64,000 bases of DNA, taken from positions 930,001 through 994,000 of the forward strand of contig JARGXX010000003.1 of NCBI GenBank assembly GCA_030374765.1. Reading direction: 5' to 3'. The notes under the pieces are model-generated. The model was not told where the DNA came from. It did not search any database and was given only the letters and a program-made list of their open reading frames with translations. A program made the translations under genes and the position numbers. Every line of letters starts with the position of its first letter. Within the stretch, counting starts at the first letter, position 1. This DNA comes from Agarophyton chilense. Its lineage: Eukaryota; Rhodophyta; Florideophyceae; Gracilariales; Gracilariaceae. Of this stretch, positions 56,811 to 64,000 are shown in pieces.

Positions 56811-57600
56811 GAACTTCCAGGAACGCAGAAGACGATTTATTTGAAGATTGTAAGGGCAGCGGTGGTCGGTCGATCGCCGGCGACGGTGTGCTCCTTTCGT
56901 CCTTGAGCACTGGGGCTTTGGACGACCTCCTGCACCGTCGCCACCAGCGAGCGGCAACCACCGTCTAGCTATCACTCTTTCAGCTTTGCTGTCTTTTTGT
57001 TTTTGCTTCCCACCCTCTCTGTCAAGGACACCCTGCTAGCGAGCAGCTGGTCTTTCTGAGAACTTCTGTGTGCACCTCAGTTCTGCTGGGTTCACGGAAG
57101 GACAGATACTTTCTATCTTTCATACGTGACCAAGAATAAAGATCGAGCGCAAGTTGTCTGTGAAGCGCCAAATAAGTTAAGATTCTTACTTATTGAAAGT
57201 TCTTTCAACACGCAAAAAAGATCGTTTAATCGAAGAACCGAATTTTTTTCGTATTCTGGCGTCATGAATTTATTTACAGCAAAATTGCGTTTCTCAAAAC
57301 TTCTTAACAAATTTTTCTGTCTGTCCTTGAAGTTATTCTTCTATTTCAGATTGGTTTTAGCCGGCGTTGAATGGTTCAATGTATTATGGTCGAAAAAACC
57401 AGTGAAGCTGCAGGATTAGGTGAGATGACGAGGTCGAACAGTTCCCTCCTTGTAGAGTTATGAACTTTTGTTTTTTGTCTACAGCACAGAGTGTGAACAA
57501 GTCTCACGCTTTTGGGCGATTTCCGATGTATTGTCGTAGTGCTGCGATCAAGAAGTGGTTCAAACGCTACAACTGACCGATGAACTGCATATGGTAGGTT
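56811..57600. other. AT-rich gap; no supported gene
   Basis: Flank of the Tc3-like transposon. A plus-strand frame of 97 codons (57126-57419) has no motif. Confidence 0.45.
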
Positions 57601-58230
57601 ATGTTAAACATGTTCTGAATGCTCAAAATACAAAAACCATTCTGAAAGATCTTTGCTACAAATTGCTTTCTTTTTCCGATAGCGAAACTTTTGGCAGGCC
57701 ATATCCAAGAATATTGTAATTGGTTAAGGCTTCTGCTAATACTGCTGCGGTGATCGGCATTAGCAGCTCAGTCGGCAATAGCTTTAAGAAGCGGTCGGTG
57801 ATTACTAATAGGTAGTGATAGCATCCCCTTTAGCGAATAATCTTCACTAGGATATCAATAGTGACGTATTTTAGAGCTGTGTTTGCTTGGCACAACTTCA
57901 TCGGTTTTCGCTTCCTGTACAGCTTAACGTTAATCGTCGACCATGTTGTCCAACAAATATGTAGCATGACTGTCCATTGGCAAGGTAGGCCAGTAAAAAT
58001 CTCTTCTTAGATTCATGAAGAACCTTGTTTTTCCTGGATGACCAGACAGTCTACTGTAGATATACTTCATAGCCAATAGCGAGAAGCTCTGCTTATGTCT
58101 ATAGTAGTAGTCATAAGCGAAGCGAAAGCATGGCAAGCTGGCCACAAAATGTGGTGTTGTTGACGGCCTATCTACTGAAGTGCCTCGCTTTTTGTCTATT
58201 ATAATAAAAACTATGAAGTTCAAAAGAGTT
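57600..58230 (-). pseudogene. Gypsy integrase relic
   Basis: Minus-strand remnants of the integrase zinc region (HPGKTRFFMNLRRDFYWPTL, about 57,985-58,045) and core (YLLVITDRFLKLLP, about 57,780-57,820). They match the integrase of element D. No LTR is visible; strongly decayed with several breaks. Confidence 0.75.
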
Positions 58231-59929
58231 TACGGTCGAAAGCAGATGTCACTCGTTGCACTTTCTAGACAGTATAAACGAGCAATTCAAGCTTTCGAAA
58301 GTTTAAGTTCAAAAGCTAATCGATGCAGTTTCAGTCCGGCGTGGCATTGATGTCCTTACCCTTTGTATGCTTTCTGTTTTTGGCTTTTACTGTATTTATT
58401 TACTGTTGTCGGGGTTGGTACTCTCGAGAGCATTTCAGTGTCTTGTGCCTCCTTGGATTATCACTAGCTTCGTTATGTTCTCCTTTATTTATATGCGGAC
58501 ATGACGTTCAGTCTTATTTTGAATGGGAAACGGGGCAGCGGTGAAGATTTTTGAGGGAGTTGGGAATGTTGGGGGGGGGGGGTTCGGTCAACAAAGCAGT
58601 GGCCCAGACAGTCGCGGAGTAAGAGCAACAAAACACAAAACTCCGGTTTGCCAGCAATTCTAAAGCTGATACCGAAAAGTTTTTCTCTCATAAGCTCGAT
58701 GCGGGAGTAATGTGAAAGGCCACGGGAGGTGATACAGAGTAGAGCGTTGTTTTCTCCGTCTTGGCGAAGATATCCAACCGACGACTGGAGCTCTGCTCTG
58801 ACTTCAGGAAGGTTCTTTCATCTCGTTCACAGTGGTACCTGGCCACGGGGTGGACCGTTGTAGAATGGAAAAACTAAGAGAAGTAAAAGAAGAAGTTATT
58901 AAAAGAAAAGTGTTCGTAGTTTTTGTAAGACAATGATGGCAAGTGTATCTATGTTTCTTGCAGAATCTAGAATATTTCATTCATGAATTGAACCGGTTTG
59001 AAGCCGCTACACTAAAAGCTTTCCAGGCATGTTTAGAACTTAATTCTTGAAGTCCCAGGATAATATTCCTGGTCGGCTTAACTGACGTGAACTTATCGTG
59101 ACATTAATTGAAGGTCTTCGAAACTTACCGAAAGCACCTTCAGTCCAATCCCACATTATTGCTCGTGTATCAAGTTGCGGAGAAGAACACCAACTTCACT
59201 TCGAGGAAATGGCCAGACGCCACGTCGGTCGTACCGCATCCGTGCTTTCAATGTGAAGCAGAGAGAGAGAGAATCGACCGCAATGCAAGTGATAGAACAC
59301 TCACAGAAATACAAGGTGGGCAGCAAGAGCGAAGTACTCGAAAGCGTCATTCTACTTCCGGGAAGTGTGAGAAAAGGCAGTGCGGCAATTCGCTGGGATC
59401 ATTAGATAAAACTCTTCGCGGCGAGCATGATGATGGGCTTCGAAACCATGAGAAACAGCCAAGCATCTTATTTATGGACAATATTCTTCTTCTCGGCTCA
59501 AGGAGGTCGCTGAAGTGGACTTGCAAAACACTTTACAACGTGAATGGTGTTCCGAGGTTCAAGCTTCCAAATGCGTGCGTAATGGCCCCCCATTGGCGAG
59601 TGATACTCATATGCACGAATCCAAAGATCGGCTGCTTGCAATTTACATCGGACATGGTGAAGCAGGAGGCAAACTAGTTCTCGTGGATGCAAAGGGCTTT
59701 TCTAGTGCCCTTCGTGCAAAGAGGCACCAAACCGTCCAGAGGAAATGAAGATCTACTAAGGATAATTCAGGTGAAAAAAAAGTTCCAAATCAGAATCCGT
59801 ACAAAAAGCAGTGCTCCGAAAGACTTGGCGCTTCAAGCGAAAGCTTTTTTCGCCGTCGCATTTAACACTGGAGAGCGAGATACTTTTGTGTTGGGCTAAG
59901 GGCTCTCCTTTATTCGGAACCTCTTCACA
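58231..59929. other. Region upstream of the THADA-like gene; uncertain coding content
   Basis: A 73-codon ORF from ATG 58323 would encode a short protein with two hydrophobic stretches; evidence is weak. A G homopolymer lies near 58,571-58,581. From about 59,100 several overlapping plus-strand frames look partly coding (for example 59452-59748, ending QTVQRK), which may be exons or decayed remnants of another gene. The THADA-like frame has a stop at 59897-59899. Confidence 0.4.
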
Positions 59930-62900
59930 ATGGGTCGAACTGATCTCGCGAGTCACAGAAGCTCGTTACCCTCAGATACAAAGCCAATACCCTTTCCGAA
60001 GGGAGCGACCTGGGTCCTGGAGAAAATCGCGCATACACCAAACACAAGTATAGAATCTACGCTTGCATCCATTCGTGATGCCACGACGCAAAGAACTCAA
60101 GTATCCGCCTTAAAGTTATTGGGAATTCAACTGCGCGATGCCCATACACGGAATAATAGCAGCGGTCAGAGAATATGTGCGTGTATGGCAGAAAGTGTGG
60201 GTAACTCAGATGAAGTGTATTTCTGTCGAATGGTAGGTAGTGTTATAGCTGGTGTACTGCTTGATTCGCCGGATGCGACTCCTGGTTTGGTCACTACTGC
60301 ACTTCGTGCTGTTTTGCGGTGCCCCATTCGCATGGATGATGTACATCAAGCTTTCTCAGATTTCTTCAGTCGTTTGGAGCGTGCATCCTCCTCAAAATCG
60401 CCAGTTTCTGGCAATCCGGTGTCTGCTCTTGCTACCGATATATGTCTCATATCTGTGATTGTTTCGGACCCGCAGATCAGAAGCTGGGTTTTTGACCATG
60501 AGGAACGTATTATTGGTTCTCTGCGCACTATTCAAGACGTTGTGCAGCTTTATTTGGTGGTTACCATGACGGATGAAATACAAACAATGAATTTGTTCTC
60601 AAGGACTGATCACACTGACTCACCGATGAGCCAACAGGTGCAGAACGCCGGTGACAACAAGAGGCTCTTGGAAAACGCTTGCGATTTCTCTCTTAAATCC
60701 GCTCAAGATCTGTTGAATGGCCTGCCAAGTTCTAGATATGAAATAGAAATGTCATCAGCCGTGCTCTCAGCCGAAATAACCTCTACCGTGAAGAATCTGG
60801 TTTCAAGCTGCAAGGAACTACTATTGTTGTCAACTATTCCACGCAACTGCGCTTTGGCTTGTTCCATTGCCTATGTATCTGGCCTTTTGATCACTGAAGA
60901 CGTTGAAAACGACGCTGAGAAGGTCTCACAGCTTCTGAAAACAAAACTCTTCGCGGAATTGCTCCATTTTCCTTATTTCTCGAGATTATCATTACTTCGA
61001 GCCGTCATGGAAGCACCAGCTGCAAGAGCAGCTCACGAGTTGATATTATTTCCATCCGATGATCGAATCGGGTCAACAGAATACAATTTCACAGTGTTTG
61101 AACGATTGGTCCTAATGGTAGAGGAGAATGGAGATGCCCACCTTCGTTTCCTAGCCATGGACGCTCTGGTGAAGTGCATTCAACGTCGATACCCGTTGAA
61201 GCTGGATTTGAAATGTCGAAATGCTGTTGTTTCGGTAATAAAAGGAAGATGGAACGAAACTTTTCCGGGCACGACACTGCAAATGAAAAAGGCCATTGAA
61301 GCCTTAATTTCCGTTGATGGAAATGACCCTGAATCAAATATATTCTGGGAAGAGATGACTTTCTCTCTGGTTAGGGGAAGCTGGAGTCATCGCGGGATTT
61401 ATGCCCCTCTGAGCGTTCTGATCACTCGAGTCGGAGCAATACGCCTCCTAGAATGCGAACCTAGATGTCAGGAAAGAGCAATTGAAGCCGCATGTGGAAA
61501 CTTTCGTCTTACTAAACCTGCAGCAGATTGGCTAGGATCTTTTTGGAAAACTCTTCGAAAGGAGTGCGGGAAATCAGATTTCTCAAGCATGACTTGTACG
61601 CCATTGCTTTCATCTTTGACCTGTTCTCGAAAATCCTTTCGAGAGATCACTGCAAGGCAAATTCTTCCCGTTTACTTTCAAAGATTAGACAAGGAACTTG
61701 TTAAGCTCTATGCCAATTCGCTGTTGAGTCACCTGAGAAAACTACATGTTGGAAATGCTCTCAAAGCTAGGGCCATGGTGACAATAATGTCCGTGTCTAG
61801 AAACTACGGTGTGTTCGTTGGGTCGTTTTCAGAATCGGGGGTTTTGCACCTGCTAACAGATGCCCTGACGAGCGCTGACGATGAAATGAGGTCAACTGCG
61901 TTTGAGTTGATAGTCACATCTCGAGCACCTACAGAGCCGATTAATCAGGAAGAACTGGATTTGGTTTTGATGTATCTTCCAATCGCTCTAACCTATTCTT
62001 CATCGCTCTCGCACCGTTCCCGATTTAGACACAGTATGCGGCGGTTTTTTGAGCGTTTTGCCGCATGCCAGAAGGCTGCGTCCGATGGTCGTGGTGGATG
62101 GTGGACGCGTGAACGAAAGACAAAATACGGCGGGACTCGCACAAAGAGCTTCGAAAACATGCGGGAAGCTTTGGTTGAGCGATTGGTTCGCTTTGAGACT
62201 GCTTGTTTCAAGATTTTGATGGCTAACGTGTATCCTGGTGCTGTCTTTGAAAGGAGAATGAATGCATTTGAGTTACTGGTTTTGATGTCGAAGAACCTCG
62301 GACTCCAGCAGTTTATATGTCCCCCAAATTCCTATGGCGCTATACTGGCAGGTATATCAGCAGGGCTACTTGACCAATGGGAAAGAACTCGCCACTCCGC
62401 ATTACAAGTATTGCTTTCCCTGCCAAATACACCTCCAGGAATGCAAAATTTCTTTGAAGCGACTGCTGTGCAAGAAGCTTCCATCCCACTACTGAAGTCA
62501 CCAAAGCTTCGAGATGTCGATTCTGGAGCATCGATTATCATATTTTTGCACAACAAGTTTGTGCTGCCTATGGCAGCATCAAAGAAAGCGGTCAGCGATT
62601 CACCAGAGATGAAATACTTGAGTTTTCCTAATGGGCTTTGCTCGACGCATCAACAGGATTTTAATGTACGAAGTCTTAGTCTGCACTATGCTAAATCGAT
62701 TTTGATGTCCTTGGAAGAAGCCTTGGATCATTCACGTATGGATTTCCCCAAAGCGTGCGAGTCTGGCCTCTTTCATGGGATGTTTCGAATCTTGCGTGAA
62801 GTACTGAAAGAGTGTGGATGGAAGGACCTGGCTTCTGCATGCTACCATGAGGTTCTTTCTTCCTTTGTTTGCAAAATTATTGATCTGGCGTGGAGTTGCT

Positions 62901-64000
62901 CTCTTATAGCTTTGAAATATGTTTCTTTCGAGGCACTTTCCTCTTCAGACCTGAGTGATGAAGAATTAGAAGATGATGAAGTCTTTATTCATGAAGAAAA
63001 GCAATTAGAGAGGACTTCCAGCTTTTTAAGCCTTAAAGAGATTTGTGTAACTCTAGGTGTTTTAATTCATAGGATACCTCTCGAAGGTGTTTCCTCGACC
63101 ACGGAAGAACGAGGCTTGATTGGTTTGGAGGGTATAGAACGTATTGGAAATCTTTTTTTGCACGTGTTCAGGAGTACCAGACATTGGGGTATTATTGATG
63201 GCGCGGCAGAGGGCTTTCAACTTCTTTGCGAGCGCTTGCAACAGGCGTCTAATTTCGCGCTTCGCTCTCTACCGAAAGTATGGTCATTGAAAATGATCAA
63301 CGAGGCTTTAGGGGGAAACCTGTACGTCCTTCGACGCAGTGCTGGCTTGCCAGCATTAGTTAATGCGGTAGTGAACTCCGAAGCAATTAGTGACTGTCGA
63401 TCTCTCCATGCACCTTTGCTTGATGGAATTGTAACTTTTGTTTTGAAGCACCTTGAACAGTCTCACATGTTCGTTGATCCGGGCGCAATAGCGTCAGAAC
63501 GTTCCAAAGAGGAGGAAGGGGTTTCTCATGCACTGAATATTTTACGTTCTTTATTCTTGAATACGAAGATAGGAAAACGCATTCTCAAGTACTTTGAGAA
63601 GACCGTGATGCATTGTGTGGAGGCATTCTGTTCGGCTTCATGGGTAATACGAAACTCGGCAATGATGCTCTTCTCGGCGCTTATTCGACGTGGGATCGGA
63701 GTTGATAACAATGACGATTCTTCACTTTCAACACTCTTCGCAAGAGAAGGGGCATCGTCTACTCTTCCTGAGACCCGTCGAATGCAGGGTGTAACTCCCA
63801 TTCAATTCTTTTCGATGTATCCAAAACTTCACCATTTTCTGAGGACTCAACTCCAGCTCTCTGTCCTGCATTCTGAGAAAGACCAAAACACAGAGTATCC
63901 CTCTCTTTTCCCCACGCTTTATCTGTTATCTTCGTTGAGCCCAGGCGCTCCCGAGGATCCGGCCACAATGGTCTCAATGGAACCATTTCGAGAAGTTCTA
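59930..64000 (+). CDS. THADA/Trm732-type tRNA 2'-O-methylation scaffold (DUF2428), 3' end beyond window
   Basis: The frame is open for 1,357 codons from ATG 59930 to the window edge with no stop. Family members bind the methyltransferase FTSJ1/Trm7 and direct 2'-O-methylation of nucleotide 32 in tRNA anticodon loops. The protein is an all-helical repeat (ARM/HEAT-like) scaffold. The DUF2428 region is recognised by RRSAGLPALVNAVV (about 1135-1148), HALNILRSLFLNTKIGK (about 1200-1216), WVIRNSAMMLFSALIRR (about 1238-1254) and, further on, FFSMYPKLHHFLRTQL, in the family's order. An acidic linker (DLSDEELEDDEVFIHEEKQL) lies near 1008-1027. Yeast Trm732 has about 1,420 residues and human THADA about 1,950, so a few hundred residues may be missing. 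The start is the first ATG after an in-frame stop 30 bp upstream; an upstream exon is not excluded. No intron is needed over 4 kb. Confidence 0.88.
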   Translation, partial: MGRTDLASHRSSLPSDTKPIPFPKGATWVLEKIAHTPNTSIESTLASIRDATTQRTQVSALKLLGIQLRDAHTRNNSSGQRICACMAESVGNSDEVYFCRMVGSVIAGVLLDSPDATPGLVTTALRAVLRCPIRMDDVHQAFSDFFSRLERASSSKSPVSGNPVSALATDICLISVIVSDPQIRSWVFDHEERIIGSLRTIQDVVQLYLVVTMTDEIQTMNLFSRTDHTDSPMSQQVQNAGDNKRLLENACDFSLKSAQDLLNGLPSSRYEIEMSSAVLSAEITSTVKNLVSSCKELLLLSTIPRNCALACSIAYVSGLLITEDVENDAEKVSQLLKTKLFAELLHFPYFSRLSLLRAVMEAPAARAAHELILFPSDDRIGSTEYNFTVFERLVLMVEENGDAHLRFLAMDALVKCIQRRYPLKLDLKCRNAVVSVIKGRWNETFPGTTLQMKKAIEALISVDGNDPESNIFWEEMTFSLVRGSWSHRGIYAPLSVLITRVGAIRLLECEPRCQERAIEAACGNFRLTKPAADWLGSFWKTLRKECGKSDFSSMTCTPLLSSLTCSRKSFREITARQILPVYFQRLDKELVKLYANSLLSHLRKLHVGNALKARAMVTIMSVSRNYGVFVGSFSESGVLHLLTDALTSADDEMRSTAFELIVTSRAPTEPINQEELDLVLMYLPIALTYSSSLSHRSRFRHSMRRFFERFAACQKAASDGRGGWWTRERKTKYGGTRTKSFENMREALVERLVRFETACFKILMANVYPGAVFERRMNAFELLVLMSKNLGLQQFICPPNSYGAILAGISAGLLDQWERTRHSALQVLLSLPNTPPGMQNFFEATAVQEASIPLLKSPKLRDVDSGASIIIFLHNKFVLPMAASKKAVSDSPEMKYLSFPNGLCSTHQQDFNVRSLSLHYAKSILMSLEEALDHSRMDFPKACESGLFHGMFRILREVLKECGWKDLASACYHEVLSSFVCKIIDLAWSCSLIALKYVSFEALSSSDLSDEELEDDEVFIHEEKQLERTSSFLSLKEICVTLGVLIHRIPLEGVSSTTEERGLIGLEGIERIGNLFLHVFRSTRHWGIIDGAAEGFQLLCERLQQASNFALRSLPKVWSLKMINEALGGNLYVLRRSAGLPALVNAVVNSEAISDCRSLHAPLLDGIVTFVLKHLEQSHMFVDPGAIASERSKEEEGVSHALNILRSLFLNTKIGKRILKYFEKTVMHCVEAFCSASWVIRNSAMMLFSALIRRGIGVDNNDDSSLSTLFAREGASSTLPETRRMQGVTPIQFFSMYPKLHHFLRTQLQLSVLHSEKDQNTEYPSLFPTLYLLSSLSPGAPEDPATMVSMEPFREVL

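Noticed and set aside
58571-58581. A G homopolymer as a possible regulatory quadruplex
   Set aside because: A single G-run without spaced partners is not enough to support it; it may also be a sequencing-prone tract.
1-64000. CRISPR arrays, rRNA genes and complete tRNA genes
   Set aside because: No regularly spaced repeats, no rRNA-like sequence and no full tRNA cloverleaf were seen on either strand.

Overview
The window is eukaryotic nuclear DNA: cytosolic ribosomal protein eS21 with a short GT-AG intron, a THADA/Trm732-type tRNA-methylation scaffold, a PP2C phosphatase, and nested LTR retrotransposons. Compact, nearly intron-free genes in short islands separated by tens of kb of retroelements would fit a florideophyte red alga such as Chondrus, but that is an inference from style; no single marker proves it.

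Layout. A left host island (about 1-6 kb) holds the 3' part of an MFS-type transporter (+), NAD(P)H-hydrate epimerase (-), eS21 (+, two exons) and a PP2C phosphatase (-). A right host island (from about 59.9 kb) holds the first 1,357 codons of a THADA/Trm732 homologue, open to the window edge. A small GC-rich ORF of unknown function (14.25-14.60 kb) is the only likely host gene between them. The rest is almost all mobile DNA.

Mobile DNA, left to right: (A) a young Ty1/copia element at 7,215-12,804 with 431-bp LTRs, a 5-bp target duplication and a primer site matching the anticodon arm of initiator tRNA-Met. (B) An old Ty3/gypsy element at 14,609-31,619 with 433-bp LTRs and a chromodomain remnant. 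Inside B sits an 8.06-kb DNA transposon (19,874-27,931) with 17-bp inverted ends, a CTG target duplication, a Plavaka-like (CACTA-related) transposase and a convergent large accessory gene. (C) A truncated gypsy relic on the minus strand at 31,620-36,060. (E) A decayed gypsy relic on the plus strand at about 37,500-43,300. (D) A young 11.8-kb gypsy/chromovirus at 44,870-56,674 with 923-bp LTRs and TTAAA duplications, inserted into the 3' end of an older Tc3-like transposon (43,696-56,810). A further integrase relic lies near 57.6-58.2 kb (-).

Most unusual points: the Plavaka-like transposon with its unrecognised accessory gene and possible extra cargo; an antisense gene between pol and the 3' LTR that is conserved between gypsy elements D and E; a half-tRNA priming site that overlaps a gag start inside the copia LTR; and a shared primer site in B and D that fits the 3' end of a tRNA-Tyr.
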